Numbered from the stretch's first letter, positions 32,061 to 41,627 are shown. The stretch is 64,000 nucleotides of DNA from Chromatiales bacterium (GCA_016789845.1 JAEUQA010000086.1:1-64000), one strand, 5' to 3'. Translations and numbers: made by a program. The notes: generated by a model not told the origin, from the sequence alone.

Positions 32061-32793
32061 AGATCCAGGCGACCACGGCCAGGCAGGCCACCAGGAAGGC
32101 CAGGATCATCCCGAGGCTGACGCCCACGCCGATGTCCGAGATCCCGTAGAAGCTCCAGCGGAAGCCGCTGATCAGGTAGACGACGGGGTTGAAGAGGGCG
32201 ACGGTCTGCCAGACCGGCGGCAGCATGCTGATGGAGTAGAAGCTGCCACCGAGGAACGTGAGCGGGGTGACGACCATCAGGGGGATCACCTGCAGCTTCT
32301 CGAAGCCATCCGCCCAGACGCCGATGATGAAGCCGAAGAGGCTGAAGGTGACCGCGGTCAGCACCAGGAAGCCCATCATCACCAGCGGGTGCTCGATCTC
32401 GTAGGCCACGAACAGCCGGGCGGTGGCGAGGATCAGGAGGCCGAGCAGCACGGACTTGGTGGCGGCTGCCCCCACGTAGCCCAGCACGACTTCCACGGCC
32501 GAGACGGGCGCCGACAGCACCTCGTAGATCGTTCCGGAGAACTTCGGCATGTAGATGCCGAACGAGGCGTTGGAGATGCTTTCGGTCAGCAGGTTCAGCA
32601 TCACCAGGCCGGGGATGATGAAGGCTCCGTAGCTGACCCCCTCGATGCTGCCCATCCGTGAGCCGATCGCCGCGCCGAAGACCACGAAGTAGAGCGAGGT
32701 CGAGATCACCGGCGACGCGATGCTCTGCCCCAGGGTCCGGAACCAGCGGGACAGCTCGAAACCGTAGATGGCACGGATGGCGTGCACATTCAT
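32032..32793 (-). CDS. ABC-2 type transporter permease (YadH-like)
   Basis: A 253-residue integral membrane protein with six predicted segments and the ABC-2 permease pattern, including the conserved region [18 protein letters not shown] near residue 185. It pairs with the ATPase encoded immediately upstream, with a 4-base ATGA overlap. The pair resembles YadG/YadH of E. coli, an exporter of unknown substrate. The 3' end overlaps the 3' end of darP on the other strand by 29 bases. Confidence 0.88.
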   Translation of the reverse strand: MNVHAIRAIYGFELSRWFRTLGQSIASPVISTSLYFVVFGAAIGSRMGSIEGVSYGAFIIPGLVMLNLLTESISNASFGIYMPKFSGTIYEVLSAPVSAVEVVLGYVGAAATKSVLLGLLILATARLFVAYEIEHPLVMMGFLVLTAVTFSLFGFIIGVWADGFEKLQVIPLMVVTPLTFLGGSFYSISMLPPVWQTVALFNPVVYLISGFRWSFYGISDIGVGVSLGMILAFLVACLAVVAWIFRTGYRLKN

Positions 32794-33716
32794 GCTTTCG
32801 CCCTCACCAGGCTCACGAAGATCTCCTCCAGGGAGCTTTCCGTGGAGTGGAGGTCCCTGAAGTCGATGCCCAGTTCATTGAGCCGCCGGAGCAGGCCGGC
32901 GATACCGCCGCCCTCTGCCCCGGCGTCGAAGGTGTAGACCAGCTCGCAGCCCTGGCCCGCCAGCTCGAGCGGATAGGCGCCAAGCCCCCCGGGAATCGAC
33001 GCCAGGGGGTTCTTCAGGTGAATGCGCAGCTGCTTCTTGCCCAGCTTGAGCATCAGGGTCGCCTTGTCCTCCACCAGGATGATCTCGCCGCGGTTGATCA
33101 CCCCGACCCGGTCGGCCATCTCCTCCGCCTCCTCGATGTAGTGGGTCGTGAGGATGATGGTCACCCCGTTGTCCCGCAGGCCCCGGACCATGGCCCACAT
33201 GTCCCGGCGCAGTTCGACGTCCACGCCCGCCGTCGGTTCGTCCAGGAAGAGGATCGTGGGTTCGTGGGCCAGGGCCTTGGCGATCATCACCCGGCGCTTC
33301 ATGCCCCCCGACAGCTGCATGATCTTCGAATGGCGCTTGTCCCACAGCGAGACGTCCTTCAGGACCTGCTCCACCCGGGCCGGGTCCGGCGGCTTGCCGA
33401 ACAGGCCCCGGCTGAAGTTGACGGTGGCCCAGACCGTCTCGAACATGTCGGTGTGCAGTTCCTGGGGCACCAGCCCTATGGCCTGGCGGGCGGCCCGGAA
33501 GTCCCGCACCACGTCGTGCCCGGCCGCGAGCACGGTCCCGGAGGTGGGATTGACGATCCCGCAGACGATGTTGATCAGGGTCGTCTTGCCGGCCCCGTTT
33601 GGCCCCAGCAGGGCAAAGATCTCGCCCCGCCGGATCTCGAGGCTCACGTGCCGGAGGGCCTGGTACCCGGAGGCGTAAGTCTTGGTGAGCTCCCGCACCG
33701 AAATGATCGACTGCAC
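32790..33716 (-). CDS. ABC exporter ATP-binding protein (YadG-like)
   Basis: A 308-residue ATPase: Walker [10 protein letters not shown], signature LSGGMKRR, Walker [13 protein letters not shown], and switch His in [15 protein letters not shown]. The about 80-residue C-terminal extension is typical of ABC-2 drug/polysaccharide exporter ATPases. It forms a two-gene operon with the permease that follows. Substrate is unknown; YadGH-like pairs have been linked to drug or lipid export only by homology. Confidence 0.9.
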   Translation of the reverse strand: MQSIISVRELTKTYASGYQALRHVSLEIRRGEIFALLGPNGAGKTTLINIVCGIVNPTSGTVLAAGHDVVRDFRAARQAIGLVPQELHTDMFETVWATVNFSRGLFGKPPDPARVEQVLKDVSLWDKRHSKIMQLSGGMKRRVMIAKALAHEPTILFLDEPTAGVDVELRRDMWAMVRGLRDNGVTIILTTHYIEEAEEMADRVGVINRGEIILVEDKATLMLKLGKKQLRIHLKNPLASIPGGLGAYPLELAGQGCELVYTFDAGAEGGGIAGLLRRLNELGIDFRDLHSTESSLEEIFVSLVRAKA

Positions 33717-33744
33717 GCGGTGACCTCAATTACGATCAGCACCA

Positions 33745-34167
33745 GTGGCGCGCATCATCTATTCATCACCGGTCTACGACAAGCTCAGGATTGGCCCCAG
33801 CCGGATTACCGGCCGCGGCCTGTTCGCCGGCTGCGCCATTCCCGCCCGGGCCAAGGTCGGGGAGTTCGAGGGTGAGGTCATACCGATCCGTGAGGCGCGC
33901 CGGCGTGCGAAGGGCCGCAAGGTCGTCGCCATCGTCGAGCTGGAGGGCAAGGCCATCGATGCCAGCGACACGCGCCGGGGCTTCCGCTTCATCAATCATT
34001 CCTGCGCGCCAAACACGTTCACCCGCCTGACCGCGGACCGGGCGGAGTTCTACGCCCTGCGCCGGATCCGGGCGGGGGAGGAGCTCACGGTGGACTACGG
34101 GGTGAGTCACCACGACGGGCAGCTGGCCTGCCGTTGCGGCGCGCCAGGCTGCCGTGGCTGGATCTAG
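33745..34167 (+). CDS. SET domain protein with post-SET Cys cluster
   Basis: A 140-residue stand-alone SET domain. The core motifs are present: SRITGRGLFA (residues 19-28), RFINHSCAPN (81-90) and EELTVDYG (112-119). A post-SET cluster with Cys129, Cys131 and Cys136 (CRCGAPGCRG) can bind zinc with the Cys in NHSC. SET enzymes transfer methyl from S-adenosylmethionine to protein lysine; the bacterial target is unknown. It starts at GTG 28 bases from the divergent ABC ATPase start. The epoxide-hydrolase-like gene follows after 19 bases and may be co-transcribed. Confidence 0.88.
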   Translation: MARIIYSSPVYDKLRIGPSRITGRGLFAGCAIPARAKVGEFEGEVIPIREARRRAKGRKVVAIVELEGKAIDASDTRRGFRFINHSCAPNTFTRLTADRAEFYALRRIRAGEELTVDYGVSHHDGQLACRCGAPGCRGWI

Positions 34168-34186
34168 CGGCAAACCGGGGAGTGTC

Positions 34187-34555
34187 ATGCATACCGAAGC
34201 GGAGCAGGCGAACGAGGAACTGGTTAACCGGTTTTGCCGGGACTGGGCGAAGCAGGACGCGGAGCTGCTGGCAACGTACTTCGCGGAGCCCTTCGAGTAC
34301 ATGGTGTGGGAGGGCGGCCCGGTGATCACCACCAGGGAGGCCTTCATCAGGCAGATGGGCCCGTTCCTCAGCAAGCTCAAGGCCGTGGACTGGGTCGTGG
34401 TCCGGTCCCACGCGCTGGGCCCCATGGTGATCAATGAGCGCATCGATCACTTCTACGCCCACGACAGCAAGTTCGACAACCACCCCCACATCGCGGGCAT
34501 GTTCATCGTCCGGAACGGGAAGATCGCCATCTGGCGGGACTACAACATGAGGTAA
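34187..34555 (+). CDS. Limonene-1,2-epoxide hydrolase-like/NTF2-fold protein
   Basis: A 122-residue single-domain protein of the NTF2/SnoaL fold. The triad of limonene-1,2-epoxide hydrolase is conserved with exact spacing: Arg85, Asp87 (NERID) and Asp118 (WRDY), against 99, 101 and 132 in the Rhodococcus enzyme. Tyr38 matches the water-holding tyrosine, but the partner Asn is Val40. Epoxide hydrolysis is thus possible but with an altered water site. The ATG has GGGGAG upstream. The 145-base gap that follows contains nothing I recognise. Confidence 0.78.
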   Translation: MHTEAEQANEELVNRFCRDWAKQDAELLATYFAEPFEYMVWEGGPVITTREAFIRQMGPFLSKLKAVDWVVVRSHALGPMVINERIDHFYAHDSKFDNHPHIAGMFIVRNGKIAIWRDYNMR

Positions 34556-34700
34556 CGAGGCCCTCGGCGTATCGCACGCTGCGCGAAAGCCAGAACCCGC
34601 CGCCGGGGTCTGGCTGACGGGCCTCGTGCTGGCGAGTGCGGCCGCCGCCGATCGCGGCGCGCTTCGCCCGGATGCTGGGCCGGCTGGCGGAGCGTCCGGG

Positions 34701-35165
34701 TCAGGCAGAGGGCGGGCGGCCGGGTTCCGTATCCGGCCCGTAGGCGGCCTGCCAGCGCTCGCGTATGCGCGCATTGTCGTCGATCCGGCTTTCCGGCAGC
34801 GCCACGGGCTCGCACCAGCCGGCAAGGCGGCTCTCCACGCCGGTGTGGTCGGTCGGCCGGATGCAGTCGGGTTCGTCGAGACTGCCGACGGCCAGGTCCA
34901 TGTAGTCACCGTCGAGATAGTGAAACGCGAGCGGCGTCCCGCACGTCGCGCAGAAGCCCCGCCGCGCGATCCGCGATGAGGCGTACCAGGCGGGCTCCGG
35001 GGTGTCCCAGCGGACATCGGCAACCGGGAGGTTGATGAAGGTGGCGAAGATGTTGCCGAAGGCCTTCTGGCACATCCGGCAGTGGCAGAAGTAGCCTTCG
35101 GGCTTCTGCAGGCGGGCGGTATACCGGTGGCGACCGCACTGACAGCCGCCCTGCAGGATGATCAT
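34701..35165 (-). CDS. GFA family (CENP-V/glutathione-dependent formaldehyde-activating-like) zinc protein
   Basis: A 154-residue protein with the GFA zinc-ligand pattern: CxC at 8-10, CHCRMC at 27-32 and CATC at 72-75, the last in the typical GFCATCGTPL. The family holds a structural and a catalytic-type zinc; some members bind glutathione or S-hydroxymethylglutathione, but many have no proven activity. The start has AAGGAG upstream. It stands alone between convergent and divergent neighbours. Confidence 0.88.
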   Translation of the reverse strand: MIILQGGCQCGRHRYTARLQKPEGYFCHCRMCQKAFGNIFATFINLPVADVRWDTPEPAWYASSRIARRGFCATCGTPLAFHYLDGDYMDLAVGSLDEPDCIRPTDHTGVESRLAGWCEPVALPESRIDDNARIRERWQAAYGPDTEPGRPPSA

Positions 35166-35265
35166 GGCGGGCTCCTTCCGCGCTTGGCCTTCCGGGATCC
35201 GGCAGTCATCATAGGCCGGTCGTCGCCGCGCCGAAACGGGCGCGGCACGCAACCGGGAGCAGCCG

Positions 35266-36090
35266 ATGATCACCAGACGACTCCACCCCATTCTCCTGTC
35301 GCTCGTACTCCTGGTGACCAGCCTGGGCCAGCCAGCCCTGGCCCAGCACACGCTCACCGGCGAGCTGCCGAAGCCCGCCGGCAGCGGCCCGGCCATCGTC
35401 CTGGTGGCCGGCGCCACCGGCCGGACGGGGCGCCTCGTCCTCGAGCAGCTGCGCCGGGATCCCCGCTTTGCCATCCGGCCCATGGCCCGGGACGTGGACG
35501 CGGCCCGGAAGAACGTCGGCGCCGACTACGCCTGGGTGGCGGGTGACGTGACGAAGCCCGGAACCCTGGGCCCGGCGCTCGCCGGTGTCAGCCTGGTGCT
35601 GGTCACCATCGGCGCCACGGAGCGGTCGGGACCGAACAGCCCCGAGTTCGTGGACTACGGGGGCGTGAAGAACCTGACCGATGCGGCCCGGGCGGCCGGG
35701 GTTCGCCAGCTGGTGCTGGAATCGTCCATGGGGGTGGGCAGCGGCGGTGGCGTGCTCGGCATGCTCCTTAACCTGCTGTCAGGAGATGCCCTGAAGTGGA
35801 AGGCGAAGGGCGAGGCGCACCTGCGCGCGAGCGGCGTGCCCTACACCATCGTCAGGCCCGGTGGCCTCACCGACGATCCGGGCGGCCAGGCGGGCATTGC
35901 CCTCCAGCAGGGCGACGAGGGGTCCGGGCGGATCCCGCGGGCCGACGTGGCCGCCGTGATGATCGCGGCGCTGGACAACCCCGACGCGCTGCGGAAGACC
36001 TTCGAAGTGATCAGCGACAAATCGGCGAAGCGGGATGCCTGGCGGACCGGCTTCAGCGCCCTGCGGCCGGATTCGCCAGCCAGTCCCTGA
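35266..36090 (+). CDS. Exported NmrA-like NAD(P)-binding SDR protein
   Basis: A 274-residue atypical short-chain dehydrogenase/NmrA-like protein. Residues 1-27 look like a cleavable signal peptide (ending ALAQ), unusual for this fold. The Rossmann motif GATGRTG is at 49-55, and the motif-II-like segment VLESSMGVGSG and VRPGGLTDDPGG follow. It lacks the classic YxxxK, as NmrA-like proteins often do. The function might be redox sensing or binding of a periplasmic ligand. The last 38 bases overlap the convergent isochorismatase-family gene. Confidence 0.78.
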   Translation: MITRRLHPILLSLVLLVTSLGQPALAQHTLTGELPKPAGSGPAIVLVAGATGRTGRLVLEQLRRDPRFAIRPMARDVDAARKNVGADYAWVAGDVTKPGTLGPALAGVSLVLVTIGATERSGPNSPEFVDYGGVKNLTDAARAAGVRQLVLESSMGVGSGGGVLGMLLNLLSGDALKWKAKGEAHLRASGVPYTIVRPGGLTDDPGGQAGIALQQGDEGSGRIPRADVAAVMIAALDNPDALRKTFEVISDKSAKRDAWRTGFSALRPDSPASP

Positions 36091-36736
36091 CCACCGCAAA
36101 GGGCTCCACGTCCGCGTACTTCAGCATCAGGTCACAGAGACTGGCGAAGTGCGGGATCTCGTGCCTGTCGGCCACGCACTCCTCGGGAACGATCACGCGA
36201 TAGCTGCGTGACAGGGCATCCACGGCACTGGCGCGTACGCAACCGGAGGTGCTGCCCCCCGTGAGGATCACCGTGTCCACCCGGTGCCAGTTGAGCAGGG
36301 AGCCCACCGGCGTCTCGTGGAACACGCTCGCCATGCGCTTGTTGAAGATCGCGTCCCGCTGCCGGTCGATGGCCAGGCGGGGATCCAGTTCGGCCCGCTC
36401 CGAGCCTTCCTTGATGTTCTGCAGGGAGTCCGCGGTGTTCGTGCGGGTGCCCCAGACGCCGGCGTCCGACGCGTCGGGCAGGTACGCCACGTAGGTCCAG
36501 ATCACGGGCCAGCCGCGGGCGCGGGTGAGCTCCGCCAGCTGGCTTACGTACTCCAGCTGGCGGGGGTCCGTCTCGTAGGCGGTGCGGAAACAGCCGACGT
36601 CCGTATAGGCCCGTTGCAGGTCGATGTTGATCAGGGCGGCCCTGCTGCCGAAGCCGAATTTCGCCCGGGCCGGGTTCGCTTTTACCTGCGCCCAGTACTG
36701 GCGCGGCGTGAGGTCCGACGTTTCCATGCGCGGCAT
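36053..36736 (-). CDS. Isochorismatase-family cysteine hydrolase
   Basis: A 227-residue hydrolase with the family triad: Asp39 (INIDLQR), Lys133 (FNKRM) and Cys166 (GSTSGCVRASA), and the cis-peptide segment GGSTSG. The family hydrolyses amides such as N-carbamoylsarcosine and nicotinamide, or isochorismate; the substrate cannot be assigned. The start ATG at 36736 follows the gluQ stop by one base; a second in-frame ATG is nine bases later. It is probably co-transcribed with gluQ. Confidence 0.85.
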   Translation of the reverse strand: MPRMETSDLTPRQYWAQVKANPARAKFGFGSRAALINIDLQRAYTDVGCFRTAYETDPRQLEYVSQLAELTRARGWPVIWTYVAYLPDASDAGVWGTRTNTADSLQNIKEGSERAELDPRLAIDRQRDAIFNKRMASVFHETPVGSLLNWHRVDTVILTGGSTSGCVRASAVDALSRSYRVIVPEECVADRHEIPHFASLCDLMLKYADVEPFAVVRDWLANPAAGR

Positions 36737-36737
36737 G

Positions 36738-37607
36738 CTATCCCAGTCCCAGTGTCCGTCGAATGTCTTCCGGTCCCATGCCCGAGGCACGGAGTGCCGC
36801 GAGCGTCTGGTCCCGGTCCCGCTTGGCGAGGCGGCGTCCCTGCGGGTCCCGGATCAGGGCGTGATGCCGGTAGCGCGGTACGGGAAGACCCAGCAGGGCC
36901 TGGAGCAGCCGCTGCACATGGGTCGCTGCAAACAGGTCGTCCCCCCGGGTGACCAGCGTGACGCCCTGGTCCGCGTCGTCCACGACCACGGCCAGGTGGT
37001 AGCTGACCCCGGTGTCCTTGCGGCCGAGCACGATGTCGCCGAGCAGTGCAGGCTGGACTGCGACCACGCCGGTCTCGCCGGAGGGACCGCGGCCAGTCTC
37101 CTCGAAGTGCATAGGAGGGACGCCGAGCTGCGTGATCGCGCCCCCGACATCCAGCCGCAGGGCGTGGGCCATGCCGCCCGCCAGCCGGACCTGGCGCTCC
37201 GGTGGCGACAGCTGGCGGCAGGTGCCGGGGTAGAGCGGGCCATCCGGTCCCTGGGGCGCGGCCGCCATGCCCTCGATCTCCCGGGCGATGTCGCCCCGGG
37301 TGCAGAAGCAGGGGTAGACGACCCCCCGGGCTGACAACGCCTCGAGCGCCGTCCTGTAGGCCCCCATGCAGTCCGACTGCCGCCGGACGGGACCGTTCCA
37401 GGCCAGCCCTAGCCAGGAAAGCTCTTCGAGGATAGCGGCCTCGAACCGCGTGTCGCAGCGGGACTGGTCCAGGTTCTCCATCCGGACCAGGAAGCGTCCC
37501 CCGGTCGACCGGGCCGCCTGGTGCGCGATGAGCGCGGCATAGGCATGGCCGAGGTGAAGCTCGCCGGTGGGGCTCGGCGCGAAGCGGGTGACCTCGGGTT
37601 CTGCCAT
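36738..37607 (-). CDS. gluQ: Glutamyl-Q tRNA(Asp) synthetase
   Basis: A 289-residue truncated class I glutamyl-tRNA synthetase paralogue lacking the anticodon-binding domain. It loads glutamate onto queuosine of tRNA-Asp. The HIGH-type motif is HLGH (residues 18-21), the zinc-site cysteines are CFC and GTC(R), and the KMSKS-type loop is LAKRDRDQ. Length fits the family. E. coli gluQ lies beside dksA; here the neighbours differ. The start is 72 bases from the ATG used for the divergent ABC transporter gene. Confidence 0.95.
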   Translation of the reverse strand: MAEPEVTRFAPSPTGELHLGHAYAALIAHQAARSTGGRFLVRMENLDQSRCDTRFEAAILEELSWLGLAWNGPVRRQSDCMGAYRTALEALSARGVVYPCFCTRGDIAREIEGMAAAPQGPDGPLYPGTCRQLSPPERQVRLAGGMAHALRLDVGGAITQLGVPPMHFEETGRGPSGETGVVAVQPALLGDIVLGRKDTGVSYHLAVVVDDADQGVTLVTRGDDLFAATHVQRLLQALLGLPVPRYRHHALIRDPQGRRLAKRDRDQTLAALRASGMGPEDIRRTLGLG

Positions 37608-37679
37608 GCGGAGCGATTATACTGAGCGGCCTTGAACGCTCCCCATCCACACGCCGCCCCTTCCGCCACGTCCACCCTG

Positions 37680-39503
37680 ATGCCGGGCCTCCTCGGCAGG
37701 CTCGGCCTGAACTTTGGCGTGCTCCGCTACAGCCGTCGCGCCATCGCGCTGGTCTGGTCCACCAATCGCCAGCTGACCCTGCTGCTCACGTTCTTCACCC
37801 TTGCCGCGGGCCTGCTGCCAGCTGCCGCCGCCTGGGTTGGCAAGCTAGTCATCGACGCGGTGGTGGGGCAGATGGGCCTTGCCTCGGCGGGCGGATCGCC
37901 GGATTACGCCCCCGTGCTCGAGCTGGTGCTCCTCGAGGCAGCCATCATCGCCCTGCTTGGCGGCGCCCAGCGGGGCATCACCGCTTGCCAGTCGCTGCTC
38001 CGTGCCCAGCTGGGCCAGCGCGTCAACGAGATGATCCTCGAGAAGGCGCTTACCCTGGACCTCACGCAGTTCGAGGACGCGGAGTTCTACGACAAGCTCA
38101 CCCGGGCGCGGCGGGAGGCCTCCAGCCGGCCGCTCAGCCTCGTCATGCGCAATTTTGCCCTGTTCCAGCAGCTCGTGTCGCTGGCGAGCTTCGGGGCGCT
38201 GCTTGCCGCCTTCTCGCCCTGGGCCATGGGCCTGCTCGTCCTGGCAGGCCTGCCGGCCTTCGTCGCCGAGACCAAGTTTTCCGGTGACGCCTTCCGCCTG
38301 TTCCGCATGCGTGCGCCGGAGTCCCGGCTGCAGCTGTACCTGGAAACGGTGATGGCGCGGGAGGACAACGCCAAGGAGGTGCAGCTGTTCCAGCTCGGGC
38401 CGATGCTCCTCGACCGCTACAAGGCCATCTTCCAGAAGATCTACAGGGAAGACCGGGCACTGACCATCCGGCGGGAGACCTGGGGCCTGTCACTGAGCCT
38501 GTTCGGCACCGCCGTCCTCTATGGCGCTTACGGCTGGATCGCCGTCACGGCGGTGCAGGGCGGCATCACCATCGGCGAGATGACCATGTACCTGCTGCTG
38601 TTCAAGCAGGGCCAGGCAGCGGTGGCCGCCAGCCTCGGTTCCATCGGGGGGATGTACGAGGACAACCTGTACCTCAGCAACCTCTACGAGTACCTGGAGC
38701 AGGCACCGGTCCAGACCTGGGGCGAGGCACCCCGGGGACCGGACCCGGCGGACGGGGTGCGCTTCGATGCCGTCACCTTCGCCTATCCGGGGGCCCGGGA
38801 GCCGGCCCTCCGGGAGATCAGCCTGCACATCCGGCCCGGCCAGAGCCTCGCGCTGGTGGGGGAGAACGGCGCGGGGAAATCTACTCTGATCAAGCTTTTA
38901 TGCGGCCTTTATCAACCGACTTCTGGCCGCGTCCTGCTCCACGGGCTGGACGTCCGGGAGTGGGACCGGGAGGCCCTCCGGCGCCAGATCGCCGTCATCT
39001 TCCAGGACTTCAACCGCTACCAGTTCACGGTGGGCGAGAACATCGGGGCCGGGGACATCGAGGCCTACACGGACGAAGCCCGCTGGGAGGAGTCCGCCCG
39101 CAAGGGCATGGCGCTGCCGTTCATCCGCGCCCTGGACCGGGGCTTCGGCACCCAGCTCGGCAGCTGGTTCAAGGGTGGCAAGGAGCTGTCGACGGGGCAG
39201 TGGCAGAAGGTGGCGCTGTCCCGGGCCTTCATGCGCACGTCGGCGGACGTGCTGGTGCTGGACGAGCCCACGGCATCCATGGACGCCGCCGCCGAGGCCG
39301 AGCTGTTCGAGTACTTCCGGGAGCACACGGTCGGCCGGATCTCGATCCTGATCTCCCACCGCTTCTCGACGGTGCGCCAGGCCGACCGGATTGCCGTGCT
39401 GGAGCATGGCCGGATCATCGAGTACGGCACCCATGCCGAGCTGCTGGCGAAGAACGGCGACTACGCGCGGTTGTTCCTGCTGCAGGCGGAGGGTTATCGC
39501 TGA
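37680..39503 (+). CDS. ABC transporter, fused membrane and ATP-binding domains
   Basis: A 607-residue half-transporter with a six-segment membrane domain (about residues 35-330) and a C-terminal ATPase: Walker A GENGAGKST, signature LSTGQWQKV, Walker B VLVLDEPTASMD and switch His in LISHRF. It resembles exporter-type (lipid, drug or peptide) ABC proteins and would act as a homodimer. I use the ATG at 37680; a TTG 16 codons upstream, nine bases after a TATACT box, is a possible start on a nearly leaderless message. The stop overlaps the convergent subtilisin gene by 10 bases. Confidence 0.85.
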   Translation: MPGLLGRLGLNFGVLRYSRRAIALVWSTNRQLTLLLTFFTLAAGLLPAAAAWVGKLVIDAVVGQMGLASAGGSPDYAPVLELVLLEAAIIALLGGAQRGITACQSLLRAQLGQRVNEMILEKALTLDLTQFEDAEFYDKLTRARREASSRPLSLVMRNFALFQQLVSLASFGALLAAFSPWAMGLLVLAGLPAFVAETKFSGDAFRLFRMRAPESRLQLYLETVMAREDNAKEVQLFQLGPMLLDRYKAIFQKIYREDRALTIRRETWGLSLSLFGTAVLYGAYGWIAVTAVQGGITIGEMTMYLLLFKQGQAAVAASLGSIGGMYEDNLYLSNLYEYLEQAPVQTWGEAPRGPDPADGVRFDAVTFAYPGAREPALREISLHIRPGQSLALVGENGAGKSTLIKLLCGLYQPTSGRVLLHGLDVREWDREALRRQIAVIFQDFNRYQFTVGENIGAGDIEAYTDEARWEESARKGMALPFIRALDRGFGTQLGSWFKGGKELSTGQWQKVALSRAFMRTSADVLVLDEPTASMDAAAEAELFEYFREHTVGRISILISHRFSTVRQADRIAVLEHGRIIEYGTHAELLAKNGDYARLFLLQAEGYR

Positions 39504-41437
39504 TTCTTCCTGCGGCGGACCAATGACAGTCCCAGGGCCAGCAGCACCAGCGGGTGTATGCCGCCACCGCCGCCACCGCCGCCAGGCGCTGCTCCCAGCG
39601 TGACGGCCCGCACGTCCTTGCGGCCCAGGTCGTCAGTGACTTCCAGTTGCACCGTCACCTGCCCGGAGGACGGGACCGCCACGGTTGCGGTCTGGCCATT
39701 CGTGGTGCCAACGAAGGCCGGGTTGCCGCTGACAGCCGTCCAGGCGTAGCTGCTGATCGTCCGGTTGCGGGCGGCGGCGCTGGAGCTGCCATCGAGCACC
39801 ACGTTCTGGCCCGCGCCCGTCCCTGCGGGCTTCACGACCCGCGCCATCGGCCGCAGGGCTTCGGCCACGGCGCCTGGCGCATCCGCGATGCCGGCACCGC
39901 AGGTCGTGGTCGTGCAGTTGCACTGGCTGGTGGTCCTGTCGAGGCTCGGGCACGTGGGCAGGCCCGGATCCGGCGCGGGGAAGGGCCGGGCACCGGCCTT
40001 GATGCGGGCGATGTACTCGTCGCTGGTCAGGCCGCTGTTCACGCCGTGCATCAGGCCGGCAACGGCCGCCACGATAGGCGCGGAGAAGCTGGTGCCAATG
40101 TTGTAGTTGGCATCATCCGTGTAGCTGGACGCGGCCGGCACGGTCTGGCCGGTGTTGTCAGCCGTGATGAGCGAGAAGCCGCAGAGGAACGTCGTATCGA
40201 GTTCGGGGCAGTTGCCCGCCGGTGCAGAGATGCCGACCTGGGCACCAAGGCTGCTGTAGCCCACCTTCGTGCCCACGTGGCGCAGTCCGCCCACGGCCAG
40301 GACGCCGGGGCAGTTCGCCGGTGTCTCCACGGGACCGCTGTCGTTGCCGGCCGCCGCGATGACGAGCACGCCGGCCGCCGTCAGCTCCGCGATGACGTTG
40401 GAGTACACCGAGGCACAGCGGTCCACGCTGCCCAGGCTCAGGTTGATGATCCGCGCCGGATTCGGGTTGAGGGGAACGCCGGTCACGGGCAACCCTGCCG
40501 CCCAGCGCATGCCGGCCACGATGTCGGAGTCGTAGCCACCGCACTTGCCCAGCACGCGCACGGGCAGGACGGCGGAGGACCAGGTGCCGCCGGCGACTCC
40601 GGTGGCATTACCGGTCGCCGCGCCGACCATGGCCGCCACGCGGGTGCCGTGCCAGGAGCTGGGCCCCACGTCACAGCCCCGCAACGGGCCACTGGCGGCT
40701 TCAGCACTGGAAACCCAGTCACCCGGGTCGGCCGCGTCGTTGTCCCAGTCGTTACCGTCGTTGGCACTGACGAACGAGCTCGATGACTCGCCCGACACAA
40801 AGTCGTAGCCCGGCACGACCCGCCCGGCAAGGTCCGGATGATCGAAACGGATGCCCGTGTCGAGGATGGCAATGACGGTGTCGGCCGACCCGGTAGTGGT
40901 ATCCCACGCAGCCTCAAAGTTCGTCGCCGAAGTTTCCACCCCCTGGAGGTACCACTGGCTGGCGTAGAGCGGGTCGTTGGGCAGGGCGCGGACGAACCGG
41001 CGACGGTCCACTTCGGCGAACTCGATGGCCGGATCTGCCCGCAGCGCTGCGAGGGCCTGCTCCAGCTGCTCGTCCGCAACCACCTGGTCCAGGCCCAGGG
41101 CGACCATGCCCCGCCCGAGATCCCGCGCCGCCCGCACGCCCAGCCCGGAGTGCCGGGCGAGGCCTCGGGCCCGGTCCCGCAGGTCTTGACCCTGGCCCTG
41201 GGGCGTGACCCGGTTGCCAGCCTGCGTCTGGGGTTGCAGCTGGGGTTGAAGCTGGGACTGGTCGCTGCCGGCCGTCGTCGCGGCCGGCCGGAGCTTGATG
41301 ATGAGGCGCGTGGTGGCTCCGGCCTGTTCAGTGGCCTGTTCAGCAGCCTGTGCCCGGGCCGGGGCGATGGCCGCGGCATTGAGCAACGCCACCAGCACGG
41401 CGCAGGCTGTGGCTACAGCCACGGACTTGATTCCCAT
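39494..41437 (-). CDS. Exported subtilisin-like S8 peptidase with GlyGly-CTERM tail
   Basis: A 647-residue protease precursor: signal peptide (1-28, ending APARAQ), a propeptide with a Gln-rich stretch, then the catalytic domain with Asp in AILDTGIRFDHPD, His in SWHGTRVAAM and Ser in IGTSFSAPIVAA. An Ig-like domain (about 520-610) and an eight-Gly run lead to a hydrophobic helix (IHPLVLLALGLSLV) and RRRKNQR, a GlyGly-CTERM sorting tail processed by rhombosortase in other bacteria. Extracellular or surface-bound proteolysis is expected. The start has GGGAG upstream. A 190-base divergent region separates it from the yqjD-like gene and shows no clear sites. Confidence 0.92.
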   Translation of the reverse strand: MGIKSVAVATACAVLVALLNAAAIAPARAQAAEQATEQAGATTRLIIKLRPAATTAGSDQSQLQPQLQPQTQAGNRVTPQGQGQDLRDRARGLARHSGLGVRAARDLGRGMVALGLDQVVADEQLEQALAALRADPAIEFAEVDRRRFVRALPNDPLYASQWYLQGVETSATNFEAAWDTTTGSADTVIAILDTGIRFDHPDLAGRVVPGYDFVSGESSSSFVSANDGNDWDNDAADPGDWVSSAEAASGPLRGCDVGPSSWHGTRVAAMVGAATGNATGVAGGTWSSAVLPVRVLGKCGGYDSDIVAGMRWAAGLPVTGVPLNPNPARIINLSLGSVDRCASVYSNVIAELTAAGVLVIAAAGNDSGPVETPANCPGVLAVGGLRHVGTKVGYSSLGAQVGISAPAGNCPELDTTFLCGFSLITADNTGQTVPAASSYTDDANYNIGTSFSAPIVAAVAGLMHGVNSGLTSDEYIARIKAGARPFPAPDPGLPTCPSLDRTTSQCNCTTTTCGAGIADAPGAVAEALRPMARVVKPAGTGAGQNVVLDGSSSAAARNRTISSYAWTAVSGNPAFVGTTNGQTATVAVPSSGQVTVQLEVTDDLGRKDVRAVTLGAAPGGGGGGGGIHPLVLLALGLSLVRRRKNQR

Positions 41438-41627
41438 GCAAACTCCCGGGCGGCCGACCCCGCGGCGCCGATGCGGGATTATGTGCCAAAGACCCGTGGG
41501 CCGGCAGGGGACCACTGTCACGGTCCGGGGCGCTGCAGGCCGACAACACGTAGTTTCCCCGGGCCGCCGGTTCGCACGAGACTGCTAATATCAGGCTTGG
41601 ACTAGTCTTTCATCAGGAGAAGCGCTC

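Noticed and set aside
39550..39580. Short CCGCCG/CCACCG tract as a possible CRISPR or microsatellite
   Set aside because: It encodes the poly-Gly linker of the GlyGly-CTERM tail of the subtilisin gene; no spacers or repeated units beyond codons.
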